Assembly: GCA_028583605.1 (NCBI GenBank) | Contig: CM053328.1 | Span: 14,691,107-14,755,106, forward strand | DNA length: 64,000 nucleotides | Source of the DNA: Dastarcus helophoroides | Lineage: Eukaryota; Arthropoda; Insecta; Coleoptera; Bothrideridae | Direction of reading: 5' to 3' | Shown: piece by piece, positions 31,881 through 44,430 of the stretch | How positions within the stretch are numbered: position 1 is the stretch's first letter | Layout: every line of letters starts with the position of its first letter | Made by a program: the position numbers and the translations under genes | The notes under the pieces: model-generated | What the model was told of the DNA's origin: nothing | What the model saw: only the letters and a program-made list of their open reading frames with translations | The model's database searches: none

Positions 31881-32460
31881 AACAGAGTCATGAAAATTTT
31901 ATTTTTTTGTACATATGTGTATATTGTTAAGCGACTCGCCCACTTGGGTACGTTTACACCTAAACTCAATTTTTATGTTTTAGTTGATAAGTAGAAAGTA
32001 GTGATTAAGTGGCTGTGATTTTATACTCAATTATGTGACTTACGTGAAGAAATGTGAATTAAAAATTACAGAGCGATCTATTTTTGTATATTAACGATTG
32101 TAAATAATAAAATTTTTGTAATATTTCCGTCTTTAATTTTTGGACTAATCTCCAATAAAATACCAAGAGAGTGTTATTTTTTAGGTTAGTTTTAAGTCGT
32201 TTGAAAATCATAAGAAAATTTTCCTGTGTAAGTATATGCTTTTTTTGGTATCAAAGAGTAATCTCGAAATATCTACTTTTTTCTCGAACTTGCAGATACA
32301 AATGTGTTCGAGTTGACTTTAATCACAAATTTTTGGAAAGTAGGCCAACGGTTCAAACCATTTCTATATTTTAAATTTACCTAAGAATGTGTTTCAATTT
32401 CAACTTTAGTATGAACACTTGATTTAAAATGTTCAAATTTCGACCTTCAAGTTTTTGGAA
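31881..32460 (-). repeat. R1 repeat, copy 5 (inverted relative to copies 1-3)
   Basis: From GACTCGCCCACTTGGGTACG through TAGAAAGTAGTGATTA, TTTTTGGACTAATCTCCAAT, GTTTTAAGTCGTTT and ATGTGTTCGAGTTGACTTTA. It is the longest R1 copy and shows that the pieces seen separately at 19100, 19551 and 21740 are parts of one unit. Confidence 0.75.
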
Positions 32461-32649
32461 AGTAGGTCAAAATACTTTTCTCTCATAATTTCGAACTCTG
32501 CCTCGACCTGCATATCAAAGATTCGACTGAAATGTTCAAATATTTACATTAATCACAAACTTAGGAATTAGGTCAGTAGTTGAGAAGATGGATGAGATTT
32601 TGAGTTTAAATTCAATGTTTTCATTTTCTAAATTACACTTAGCATATTC

Positions 32650-33000
32650 TTGACTAAAACGTAAAATGGTTGGTAAAACCAAAAGTGCACACCACGACGA
32701 TTGGTTTTATAATATGCACTTAAGTTTTCACTGAGAGGGAAAGGGCAGAAAGTTCGTCTTCAAGCGTTACACATAATAAAAATCTGCTTTTGGCTCCAAA
32801 ATTATTCATAACATAAACATACCTTATGCCAAATGCGTTTGACAAAAAATATTTCTCATCATATTGCTATTTCATATCACAAATTACAATGGCATTTTAT
32901 AAGGAAATAAGCGTTTTGATTAATGAACTTATAATAAGGATTTATAGACATAATTATCAGTTAAAAGTTAGTACGTAATTTATGGAGCTTTTATTTCCAT
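32650..33000 (-). repeat. Dispersed repeat pair, member 2
   Basis: Inverted counterpart of 27840-28150, with GGTTGGTAAAACCAAAAGTG and GTTCGTCTTCAAGCG. No coding sequence. Confidence 0.65.
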
Positions 33001-33160
33001 GACAATTGTATTACAGTTCATTTCATTTCGGTATCTAGCGGTACGTTACAATAGACACTTTATTCTTTACACTTCTCTTTGAAATAAAATATATCAGGTA
33101 ATTCAATAAGTCTGTAGGATAAGTAAGAAAAAAACAAAATTTTGACAAAACTTGATTTTA

Positions 33161-34200
33161 TTATTCAACATAGTTGCCTTCGAGGGCGATACAACGGGTA
33201 TAGCGATTTTCCAACTTTTCGATACCACTTTTATAGTACGATTTCTCTTTCTCGTCAAAATAGGCCTTAGTTTCAGCGGTTACTTCATCATTGGACTTAA
33301 ATTTCTTTCCAACAAGCATTCTCTTGAGATCTGGAAACAGGAAAAAGTCGCTGAGGGCTAAATCTGGAGAATACGGTGGGTAGGTGAGCAATTCGAAGCC
33401 CAATTCGTTCAATTTTGCCATCGTTTTCATCGATTTGTGACACGGGGCATTGTCTTGGTGAAACAACACCTTTTTCTTTTGCAAATGTGGCCGTTTCTTT
33501 GCGATTTCAGCCTTCAATCGATCCAAAAGTCCACCAAATAGTCGCTGTTGATGGTGGTTCCTTTTTGGAGATAGTCGATGAATATTATTCCGTTCGCATC
33601 CCAAAATACAGAAGCCATCATCTTACCGGCCGACTGTTGCGTCTTTGCTCGCTTTGAATTCGGTTCGTCGACTACTGTCCACTCAGCTGACTGTCTTTTG
33701 GATTCTAGTGTGTAATAGTGAAGCCATGTCTGATCCATTGTCACATATCGATGAAGAAGCCCCCTACGCTGGTGGGCGAAACGTCGAACACTTTTAGTAG
33801 TTCTTTGACACGGTCCAATCCCGGAAGAAGTATATCCTGATAGAATTCCATTTTATTGCGGTTTAACAGCGCCAAACACTCCTCTGAAACATCGATTCGT
33901 TGTTGATTTGGTCGACTGTGAGCTCACGCGGCACCCACTTTGCACAGAGCTTTTGCATACCCAAATGTTCGTGTAAAATGGTAGCAACACTACCATCTGA
34001 TATCTTTACAATGTCAACTAGCTCGTGCACCTTCAATTTGCGATCGTTCTTAACCAATTTGTGGATAGTTTTGATGTTTTCTGGAATAACAGCCTCATTT
34101 GGGCGTCCACAGCGTTTTACATCATTTGTGCTGGTACGACCACGTTTAAATTCAACAAGCCACTTCTTTACCATTTATCTCGATGGAGCAAAGTTCGAAT
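33161..34200 (-). pseudogene. mariner transposase (D,D34D), interrupted
   Basis: The N-terminal part (34174-33863) has MVKKWLVEFKRGRTSTNDV, a GRP linker (RCGRPNEAV), and helix-turn-helix text with ISDGSVATILHEHLGMQKLC and AKWVPREL. The catalytic part has TMDQTWLHYYTLESKRQS (first Asp), VLFHQDNAPCHKSM (second) and YSPDLALSDFFLF (third, 34 residues on), so the triad is intact. Breaks: a shifted start region, an 86-base insertion (33753-33838) just before the first catalytic Asp, and a frame change near 33540. Confidence 0.85.
33753..33838. mobile_element. 86-base MITE nested in mariner, GAT target duplication
   Basis: GAAGAAGCCCCCTACG...AAGTATATCCT is flanked by GAT at 33750-33752 and 33839-33841. 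Removing it with one GAT restores an unbroken mariner frame. It is nearly identical to one arm of the foldback element at 63451-63919 (GTGGGCGAAACGTCGAACAC). Confidence 0.85.
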
Positions 34201-34789
34201 AAGATTTATCAAGCCATTGTTTGGATTCCACCGTATTTTTTTTTCATCAAAAAGCAATGCTCTATCAAAACTCGAAATTCACTTTTTTCTATTTTTTTTT
34301 TTTTGAATAACAAAAGTTGCTTCACACAAAATGCTATAACTCACGAATCAATAGTCAGATTGCTATCAAATTTATACACGTATCGTTTGAAAGTTAGTAC
34401 TATATAAAAATCATATGGAAAAATTCTAGTAACGCCATCTATGTGTCATCGTATGGACTTTTTAAATGGACTGTTATTGGTGTCCAACTATCCTGAGAAA
34501 AGCGATCCCAGACCTATTTACAAAGGGTGAGATAAATTATTCGTCACAAAATGTTCTTTATATTTTATCTCGTTATATTCATATGAATATATAAGGTTGT
34601 CTAGTTTCAAGATAGTTTTCATCGATTTCAGATGCTGATTCTGATTCCTGGCGACGATAGTTCTGAAATGAATAAATTTGACATATTAACTTTCAGACGT
34701 TTGTCATCATTTGAACAAAGAGCACAAAATAATTTCTTTTCACTTTCAGTTTTGATTTCAGCAACTATTTTTGACATTTTCTGATAATA

Positions 34790-37700
34790 ATGCAATGATT
34801 TTGATTTTTAAACGAAAATAAATTTGGAAACAGTTAGCCACTTCGAGAATGTTTTAAGAAAAAGTTGAAGTTTTCACAATAAGTAAAATTTTTGAAAAGA
34901 TAATGTAGGTTTAAGTTCGAAATTTTAGAGAACTTGTCACAGATTCAAGTTACTTCTCCAAATGTCTACCCTAATATTGAAATTTCGACTTTGAACTCAA
35001 ATACATACTTTAGTTTTTTTTTGATATTTCGACTTTTTTAAATTTAAAATTTCAAGAAATATTCAAAATTACCCTATTTCAAGTTTAAGTTCTCAAAAAT
35101 GTCGTTTTCAATTTTTAGCATTTTTCGTGAAAACTCAACTGCAAACTTCAAATTTCGGTTTCGTCTACAAATTTTCACTTCTTTTAACATTTTGATTTAT
35201 CTCGAAATTTTGATTTTGAATTTAAAATAATCTTAATATTTTTCAACTTTAACTTGAAAACTTTTTCTGAAATCTTCTAAAATACTTTATTTTTTCTCCA
35301 CATTCATTTGATCATTTTCTCTTTCCTAAAACTATTCTCAATTCAGCCTTTCCTTTTTTTTGAAACTATGCCTTAAAATTCCAATTCTCATCTTTGGAGA
35401 TTTTCACTTTTCTTTAAAGTTCCTTTTTCGACATGCAATTTTGACTTGATTTTTTTTTAATTTCGATTATGAACTTAGTTCTAGAAAATGTTTAAGATTA
35501 TTTGGATTTTTTGGTGGAACGTACTGGTCCTTGGTTATCTTCAAAAATTGAAATACAGAACTTGTCCCCTGAAACCAAGAAGGATTAAAAAACACAACAA
35601 ACGTTGCTCTAACGCATTTCAACAGCCAAGCTGTCATCTTCAGAGAGATTTGGAGGCGGGGGAGATTTCGAATATTTCTCCCAAAACTTTTACTTCTTCC
35701 CTGTTAAATATTCGGTTACAACCTCAAAATTTCGTCGCTAGAAATTTTGAATTTATTTTTTATACGACCATTTAACTATTTCAAGTTTTGTTTATGTATT
35801 AATTAGTGGAAATCTTTTTCATTTTGTCATAATTTTTCTTATAATATAATAAGTTTATATTGATTTGATCATAAACAATATTTTCTTGTTATAATTTTAC
35901 TCTCAAATGGTCGACATTTTTCACAAAAGTTAAGTGTAAACTTGAAAGTTTTTTATAAATTTTAAATTTTTTTCCAAGTCACGACTTTTTATGTACCTAG
36001 ATTATTTTATTTATTAAATATTCATGAAGAATACTTATGTCTTGATCATACAAAAATCTATATTTTTGTATATTTGGATAGTCGTATCCAAATGTAGCAA
36101 AATAATATGGGGTTTAGGTGAATTGTGAGGAAAAATCATTGTAGCTAATTTTTATTTCAAAAACTTCGACTTTAAATTGTACACCTAAAATGTATCTGTA
36201 AATATTGACTTGTTGCTCAAAATTTCTACATTTTTCCCAATATTTCGTCTTAAAACTCGGTTTTATTTTGTAAATTGGAAGTTTTCTCAAAATGTCGATA
36301 TTTCAAGATTCAACAATAATCAACGAAAAATTGAATCTATCAGATTCGATTTTGGAATTTAGAAAGCTTGAAACGTGACCTTTTTTCAGAATTTACATTG
36401 TCTAGAAATTTCGAATCCAAATAAAAAATTATTCTTTAGGTTTAACCTTTTTAATTTGCCACTAATATTTTGAGAAAAAATATAAATTTTTCATTAAAAT
36501 GGATAGAAATTTTAAGATAAAAAGTGAAGATTGCTAGAAAAAATTTTGATTTTCATTTTTATTAAAAAATTCCAGTTATTTTTTTGAATTTCGGATTTTT
36601 TCTCGAAGTTTTGACTTTTATTTTGATTTTCGACTTTTATTTGAAAAATTTTTTTTTTAAATTTCAATTTTTTTGAAAATCTGTACCTTTTTTAAAATTT
36701 CGTCTAGATTTAAAAATGTCGACCCTTTTTAAAAATTTTGACTTTTAAAACATTTTACAGTTTTTCAAAATGTTAATTATCGAAATTTTCAATTTTTTTT
36801 GAAATTTTTAACATTTCAAAATTTTGTCTTGTTGAGCCAAAATTGTTTTAGAAAACCTAATTCTTAGCTTATAAAAGAAAGTACTGACATTTTTTAATAT
36901 TCAAAATGCGTCTTGTTTTAAAAATTCTTTTTTTTAGTTTTTGGACAATTTCGACTTTTTAAATGTTGCCTTGTTCGTAGCAAAATTAATTTTCAAAATC
37001 CCAATTTTTGACTTGTAAAAAAAATAATAAATTTGAATGTTCAGGTAAATATCCTTTTTTACTCCGCTTGGGGGTTAACATTTTTAAAATCGATTAAGTA
37101 CGTGTTTAGTGATTGCTTTCATGCATTCTTCATATAGAAATTTTGACAAAATATGTTTAGAAAAAATCTTGAATTTTCTCCAAAAATGTCAACATTTTGG
37201 GAAAAAACAAAGAAATTTAAAAAAAGAAGTTATTTTTTATTTTGAAATATTGAATTTTAAAAAAAATGAACCTTCTAAATTTCAACTTTTTTTCAATTTG
37301 ATATTTCGCCAAAAAAAACTTACCTTTATTGTAGAACCGAAGGAAGTTCTAAATCAAAATTTCCAATTTTTCTAGAACTGTTATTTTTATTTGTTAAATT
37401 TATTCTTGGAATTATCAAGTCAATTCCGTCAAATTTTGATAAAAAATAGATTGAAATTTAAAGACTAAACTCAAAATTTGGAAAAAAAGCAAACAACATT
37501 TCTATAAAAAAGTTGAAATTTGTTACTTGGTATATAACATTTTTGAAAAATTTAATAAATAAAAAAAAATAATAATAAATAAATTAATTGTTAAAAGTTT
37601 CGAGTTTTAAAGTAGGACTTATGGAAATTTTCAAAAATGAGCCAACATTTCTAGAAAATTGAAATTTCGATATTAAAAATAGTCAAAATCTTACAAATAA

Positions 37701-38200
37701 ATTAACTGACAATTTAATGTTCGAATTTAAATTTTTTCTAGTAATTTTGAAGTTCCCAGGGAAACTTCCAAGATCAAATATTTCACCTTGATTAAAATTC
37801 ACATTTTGGGAATTTATTTTTAATTGGAGCCGCAAATTTTTTTTTTCGAATTTTGTTTCAAAACTTAGAACAATTTTTAAAATAGAAATTTTGCTACAAT
37901 TTCTTTAATTTTGAGTTTTAATTCGATATTTTTCTCAAAAAGTTTATATGTAAAAAGAAAAAAATGTCCGTTTTAAAAATATATATTTCAAGGTCAGGAA
38001 AGTTTCTAAAAAACACATTAAATTCATTATTTAATCACAAAATTCCAATTTTTCCTCGAAATTTTGCATTTTTTTATTTTCCTAAAGTTGAGATTTTTAT
38101 CGGAGGTTTATTGAGAAGCAACAGAGGTGGTTTATGTTATTAATTTTCTGAACTTATTTGCTTTTACACAATTTTAACACAAACGCCATCGCAGCACCCC
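34790..38200. repeat. Degenerate low-complexity block
   Basis: AAATTTCGACTTTTT-type words in both orientations, with one M1 MITE at 35510-35660. No gene. Confidence 0.7.
35510..35660. mobile_element. MITE family M1, partial copy
   Basis: Matches the left half of 29094-29332: GGTGGAACGTACTGGTCCTT, ACAGAACTTGTCCCCTGAAA, ending AAGCTGTCATCTTCAGAGAG. The right half is missing. Confidence 0.8.
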
Positions 38201-38584
38201 CTCTAGTTTTAACTACTAGCCGCCACTGGTTCCAAGTAACTTAAGAATTGAAATATTTTCCTAAAATTCGAAATTTTAAATTTAAAAAAAAAACAATAAA
38301 AGTACTAGGTTCAAATTTCGAAAAAAGCTCGCCATTTACAGAAACAATTCAATTTCTTTTAGAAAAAAAAAATTATATTTTACGATTGAACAAGAAATTA
38401 ATAAAATTATTTGTTTTATTATTAAGGCTACGTAAAAGTGGTAAAGTTGTAAGATATATGTACTTACTACTGATGTAACGAATATTCGCATTCGCATTTG
38501 CAAGAAATTATGCGAACATATTGCGAATGATTTAGCAATAAAACCGGAAATTATTTATAAAATAACGATGCCACAGTAACAGAG

Positions 38585-38650
38585 TTTCTTAAACTGGGGT
38601 TCATGGACCCTTAGGGGACTGTTGGGGGTCTATGGGCAGCACAGGTAACA
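38585..38650. mobile_element. hAT-like terminal fragment
   Basis: GAGTTTCTTAAACTGGGGTT followed by CATGGACCCTTAGGGG resembles the TTTCTCAAACTGGGGTC ends of hAT elements. No second end was found. Confidence 0.4.
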
Positions 38651-39519
38651 ATATTTATTAAGATAATAACTGATAAAATAATGTATGCAATCCCATCTAA
38701 TAAAAAATATTTTTAAATTCTCTTTTCTCCTTTTCTTTTTCTATCAGCTAGCTACATTAGAGCAAGGTGGGTCACTTGCTTTCCCTTGATTTATAAACTC
38801 TACCAAAAATTTCTATTTCCAGCATCGAGAACCTTCCTCAAAAATTTAAATTTATTCCTGAAAATTCTTTCCTTGAAATTTACACATTTTCTTGGAAATT
38901 CGACTTCTTCCTTTTTTGATAAAATTTCTTTTTTTCTTTTGAAGTTTTGCGTGTATTCTAAAATCTCCTTTACCAAAATACGGCTTTCTTAAAATTTTAA
39001 ATTTTTGTATGAAAATTCTTGGTTTTTTCTTCAAAATTTCGTCATTTCTCAAAATTCGACTTTTTCTGATTTTTTTTTAATCCATCTTTTTGTACATTTC
39101 GACTTATTTATAAAATTTTGTCTTTTTTTGAAATGTGGTTCATCCTTTGATCAAAAAATAAAAACGTTTTGAGTAGTAAAAAATTCCAAATAATTCAAAT
39201 TCCAACGTGTTTCTCAAAATTTCAACGTATATCTCAATCGTCGGTGGGAAGAAGGAAACTTGTTTTTCACTTAGGCGGTCATTAAAAAAATAAATATTTA
39301 GTCCAGAAATGTTGACTCTTTTTCTTAAAATTTCGATTTTTTTGTTGAAATTTTTTTCAAAATTCGCTCTTTTTGTGAAATTTTGATTAAATTTAATTTT
39401 CTCTGGAAAAATTCGAATTTCTATTAAACGAGCTTTTTCTAGAAATTCGTCAAAATGTTGCTATTTTATTTGTTTATTTTTTTCAACCATTGTTTGGATT
39501 TTCGAAATTTTTTTACTTC

Positions 39520-40145
39520 GAAAATCGTCTTTTTCTCGAAATTTCGATATCAGTCAAGTTTTTCCAAAGGATCACGTTTTATATTACATTTAATTTCCTG
39601 AAAATTTAGCCTTTATGTCTAAACTGTATTTCTTTTATTGTAATTATTGGCCATTTCGAAATTACGACTTTATACTCAAAATTGTCCTTTTTTTTCAAAA
39701 TTGGACGTTATTGGAAATTTTAATTATTTCATAAAAAGGTCGGCATTTTTTTTCGAGATTTTGAGTGTGCGGAAATTTCAATCTATTTCTCAAAATTCTC
39801 GAAATTTCACTAAACGTCTTCTGTTTCTAGAAATTTCTACTTAAAATTAATCTTTTTTTCCAAAACTCGACTTTTTTTGAAAATTCGTTTATTTTTCTAA
39901 AACTGAATTAAAGTGTTAATAAAAACATAAAAAATTTGGGAACAATGTTTTTACGAAATTTGGATAAAAATATTTCTTGTTTTCGAGATTATTTTAAAAT
40001 TTAAATGAAAATTGTAAAAGCAATGTTGTTGGAAACTGGGTTTTTTCAATTTATTCTGGAAATTGCGACTTTTCCCTTAAAATTCTCCAAGTGCCAACAT
40101 TCGCATTCGCGAATGTGGAAAAACCAACATTCGTTACATCCGTAG
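39520..40145 (+). repeat. Diverged repeat pair, member 2
   Basis: Counterpart of 23690-24335 in the same orientation, ending GCGAATGTGGAAAAACCAAC and TTCGTTACATC. Its existence shows that at least part of the low-complexity background spread as discrete units. Confidence 0.7.
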
Positions 40146-40437
40146 CACTTACCATGTTTTTCAAGATGGCTAACGTGAAAAGGATTGCTACCTTGGAAAA
40201 TGACTTTTAAGACTCCTCACAGAATCTTTAAAGTATCTCATCGAAAAAATTCTGCTCGTTAAATGCTTTATAATAATTGTTAATTTTTGTAGGACGCTAA
40301 AAAATTATTAAAAATACTAACAAAACTCTTCAAATAAACTTTCAAATCTTTCCATATAATTGAAAAAATTCTGACAATCAAAGTTCGAAATAAGGTAAAT
40401 TAAATAAAACAAGACAAACTTCTTCACAGCAATAATG

Positions 40438-41050
40438 TTTTATTTTAAATACCTACAATATAATATTGAATTCATAGTACTAACAGTTGATGAAAATATG
40501 TATAAAATTATAAACAATTACGGGACGTATACCAGCTACGTCCGATAGTTGTTTATAAAAATGCCTCGACGGAGCACGTCGTTTTTTTTTTCTTCAAAAA
40601 CATAATTACCGGCAGCGTTGCTTAAATGTTCAATATATTTTCTTCATTTTTTTGCCAACAAAAAAAAATATCGGTGCCCATGATATCAAGTTTTATGTAA
40701 AACAACAAACAACAACGGTGGCATATAACACAAAACAAAACCCCAAAATGTACAAAATAAACCATCACATTAGAATCCAGAAAATACAATTTAATACAAA
40801 TAAATAAAAAAACAAATATCGATTCATCGAAACCACTTAAGGACTTTTTCAATACATAAATTGTACTCCCGTGAAACAAAAATATTCTCCAATTCGACAC
40901 GTCACGTCGGTTTAAAGCTAAGTAATTTTGATAACGTAACACTTAAAGCAATTTCGTAAACATAACAACAGGACCAAGTTCGATAATATAAAATTTTATT
41001 CTAGCGGCATCTTCTGCTAGATATTGACAACTGCTGAAACTTTCACACAT
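40438..41050 (-). other. Possible 3' untranslated end on the minus strand
   Basis: More complex sequence than its surroundings, with AATAAAA on the minus strand at about 40438-40444 and CA-rich runs (ACAACAAACAACAACGG). It lies 5 kb downstream of the FOXK stop codon on the same strand, so it could be a distal FOXK 3' UTR end. That is inference only. Confidence 0.25.
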
Positions 41051-41059
41051 TTTATGCGG

Positions 41060-41490
41060 TCAAGCACATTGCGCTCAATTTATCAAATACGCTCGGCTTT
41101 AAGTAACATTAGGCTCGAATCCATATTAAATTTCGCTCCATTTTAGATCAAATAACGGCTCATGTTTGGTCAAATTCCGTTTCATATTAGGTCAAATAAC
41201 GACTTAATGTGAAATTACGCTCGTCTGAATGTCAAATTATGTCGACTGAAGGTCAAATTAAACTCGAGTTAATGTCAAATCACACTCGGCTTAATATCAA
41301 ACTGCCATCGATTGAATTTCGAAATAGGTTCAATGTAATGCCCAAGTAAGCATCAAAATAGATTCAATATAATGCCCAAATAAGCATCCCTAAATATCAA
41401 ACTACGCTCGACTTAATGTAAAATTATGTTTGACATAATCCAAATGAAGCTCGATTGAATATCAAATTAGACTGTCAAATTAAACGCGGC
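41060..41490 (+). repeat. Degenerate tandem repeat, about 22-25 base unit
   Basis: Successive units of the type GTCAAATTACGCTCGACTTAAT (for example near 41212, 41234, 41257, 41279, 41400) run for about 430 bases, with variants AATGCCCAAGTAAGCATC in the middle. It is clearly periodic and GC-richer than the flanks. Confidence 0.75.
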
Positions 41491-41739
41491 TATACTCTGT
41501 TCACCCAAGAGATATAGTTAGGCCACTCCCATGAACAAAGCGGGATATTTCAATAAATTATTTCTATTGCTTGAATTAGAAAATTCTGTTATTACTAGAG
41601 ACCGCATTTTAGGCACAAGTAAATAAGGTAAAAAGCTGAGCAAAACGTTAAGTTAGGCAAAACGAACATCTAAAAAAGGCATTAAAATGGTAAAATACTC
41701 TAAAATAACAGGTATTAGAAGGCATGGTCATTTTGAACA

Positions 41740-43720
41740 TTATTTTATTCCCAACTACAAATTAAATGTTAAAATTTTAATATTAAAATAAAACTTTCGA
41801 CACTAAAAGATCAAAATTACAAGTTAGATTTAACATTTTCATTTTTCAAGCCCAAATTTTGACAAACTGTGTCAAAATTAGGAAGTTTTCACACGAAATT
41901 TTGAGAAAAAATTCAATTTTAGGTGATACTTGGGATATTCAGAGGAAGTATAATATTTCCAAATGAATCAATTTATAAAATTTGGAGTTTATTCTCTAAT
42001 TGTCACCAAAATCTTGACATTTTTACTTTCAACTTAAGTATTCGAATTTTTTCAATTTTGACTACCAAATCTCAGATTTGGTTTGAAACTTACACTTTCC
42101 AGAAAAAAAAATAAAAATTTTAAAACTAAAGGTCGAAAAAAGAATAGAATGCAACAGTCATGCAGCTCTCTAGGCGTGTATAGCGTATCATAGGTAGTTG
42201 AACTACCTGAACAGTTGCAACACAAATGCCTAGCGAAGCAATTGCTCTCTAGAAAGGTGCTAGAAGATTACGATTTTAATGCACAGACCAATAGGTTTGA
42301 ACATTAATCTTCTGGGACCTTCCAAAAGAGCAACCGCTTCGCTAGGTGTTTGTGTTTCAACTGTTGATATGATATACTATACACACCTAGAAGACTGCAT
42401 GAGTGTAATGGTCAATATTTTATTTTATTTTCTAAAATTTACTTTTTTTCAATAAAATGTTAATTCTGATATAAAAATGTCAACCTTTTTCTCAAAATCT
42501 GGTTTAAACTCGAATTGCCATCCCTTTTCTCGAACTTTTGTGTTAAAATGCTGGTAAATCTCAAATTTTTCTTCAAATTTTAACTTTTTTAAGAACCTTG
42601 TAGCTTAAATTGAGAATTTTTTACTTTCTCTTCTTAATTCATCTATAAAACGGATATTTTTCGACTTTTTCTCGAAAATTCATCGTTGTAAATTATTGTC
42701 TTTGACAACCAGGATGGACAACGTATTCAGCAAGGTTACAAAAGTCACTTATAGTGAGCTAACTTTCATTCTTTCATTACAGAATATTGAATTGATATTA
42801 CCTTTAAAAAAATTTTGAACTTTTTAGAATTTTTGTCGTAAGTGTCAGAATTTTTAGAAAATAAATTTTGACAAATGTTGAATTTTATGAAAATTCGCCG
42901 CTTGAACATTTTAGTTTCATTTTTAAACTAAAAATTTCAAGAATTCTTGTAATAAGTTTCAATATTGTTTACCAATGTTAAGTTTTCAAAATTTTGTTTT
43001 AAAATCTTATTATTAGTAAATTTCAAATTTTCTTTTTTCATGAATTATTACCTGAAAATTCCGACTGTGAAGTTGATTTTTTATACATTGTTTCAATAGA
43101 AATTAAAAAAAGGTTCAAATTTTAACAGGAAAAGTCTGTTTTTAATAAAAAGTCCAAATTTTCGATTAAAATTTCCATTGAATTTATTAATAAAAACTTT
43201 CCAATAGTTCGACTTGGAATATCAATTTTGCCTTGGGGTAGGAATTTTAAATTTTCATTCCAGCAAAAGGTTTTTATCAAAATTTAAGGTTTAAACTTTA
43301 TCCTTCAGTTTAATTAATTACGAATTTAAATTCGAACTTCGAAAAGAAACAAGTTAACAGAATAGAGCCCAAATTTCTAAAAAAAATTCTGAATTACGTC
43401 TGAATTCGAAATTTTGAAAAAAAAAATTCAAAATTGAAGTCAATTTTTTCAAAGAAAAATCGAAATTTTCAAAAAAAATCAAAATTACGAAAAGGTCAAA
43501 ATCTTAGAAAAAAATAGCACAATTTTCGAAAAAAAAAGTAACATTCTCAAACAAGCCAAAATGTTTTTAAAATTAAAAAAAGTGGGAATTTTAAGTCAAA
43601 ATTTAAAAAAAAATGTATATTCAAAAACGATCAAATTGTTAAAAAATCGAAATTTTCAAAAATGAAATTTTTATGAGCAGCTTTTTAAAAAAAAATTTAA
43701 AACAAAGTAGAAATTTACAA
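41740..43720. repeat. Low-complexity block around a foldback MITE
   Basis: AAATTTTGAC and AAATTTTCAAA words in both orientations flank the MITE at 42151-42409. No gene seen. Confidence 0.65.
42151..42409. mobile_element. Foldback MITE, 259 bases
   Basis: CATGCAGCTCTCTAGGCGTG (left) pairs with CACACCTAGAAGACTGCATG (right). Inner arms CACAAATGCCTAGCGAAGCA and CGCTTCGCTAGGTGTTTGTG, and CTAGAAGATTA against TTAATCTTCTGG, extend the palindrome over nearly the whole element. Confidence 0.85.
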
Positions 43721-44430
43721 CAACAAAAAAAACAGATAACATGTAACAATTGAATCAATGTAAAACCAAACCTGTAATAAATCTATCATGTAAATAGCTG
43801 ATCTTTAACAATTGAAGTAATTTAACACCTAACCTATAAAAATTGAACCCAAGTAACTATTTATTTTCTAAAAACCCGTTACCATTTTATAAAAATTGAA
43901 ATTAATCATCAAAATTATCAATATATTTGAAAAAATTAGAATCAATCCCAACGCTGCTCGACGATTTTGTGCTAAAATCAGTCGAAAAAACGATTTTTTT
44001 TACATAAGGAGCAAATTCAAAAATTATTTCTCCATCAGCAAGTTTGATTAATAAAAAGTCGAGTTAATAGTTGATTAACAATCTAACAACCTTTACTTCG
44101 ATGTAAACCTCGGATATGTTACCATACGTTTATTACATAAATTTTAAATGTTTTGAAAAAAATTCTTGCAAAATTACTGCTTAAATCGCTGGAAATTAAA
44201 TATAGTTTATTCCCAAGATTACCAACTTTAACTCAGAGAACCTAATGTCGCGCAACTGCCATAAACCTGTAATAACAAAAGACGTTAAGAGCATGGCCCT
44301 TCGACTTGAGAAAATTTCAGCAATCGATACAAAACCAAGCTAGCAGAAGATCACCAAAATCAGCAACACATCAGTCAAGTTCCAACAAGAAAAACGGAAA
44401 TTTCTTTTTAGTTTTTTTATGTCTGAGAAA
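43721..44430. other. Spacer, no gene seen
   Basis: AT-rich, with TGTAACAATTGAATCAATGT-like phrases repeated near 43740-43830. Confidence 0.4.

Larger units (their letters stand above)
33094..34474 (-). mobile_element. mariner transposon, 1,381 bases
   Basis: Ends are TCAGGTAATTCAATAAGTCT on the left and, reversed, ACAGTCCATTTAAAAAGTCC on the right, flanked by TA at 33092-33093 and 34475-34476. The TIRs match at about 22 of 31 positions. The transposase lies on the minus strand and is broken; a smaller element is nested in it. Confidence 0.85.

Noticed and set aside
41060..41490. Possible CRISPR-like array
   Set aside because: Units are diverged and contiguous without unique spacers, and the context is an animal genome.
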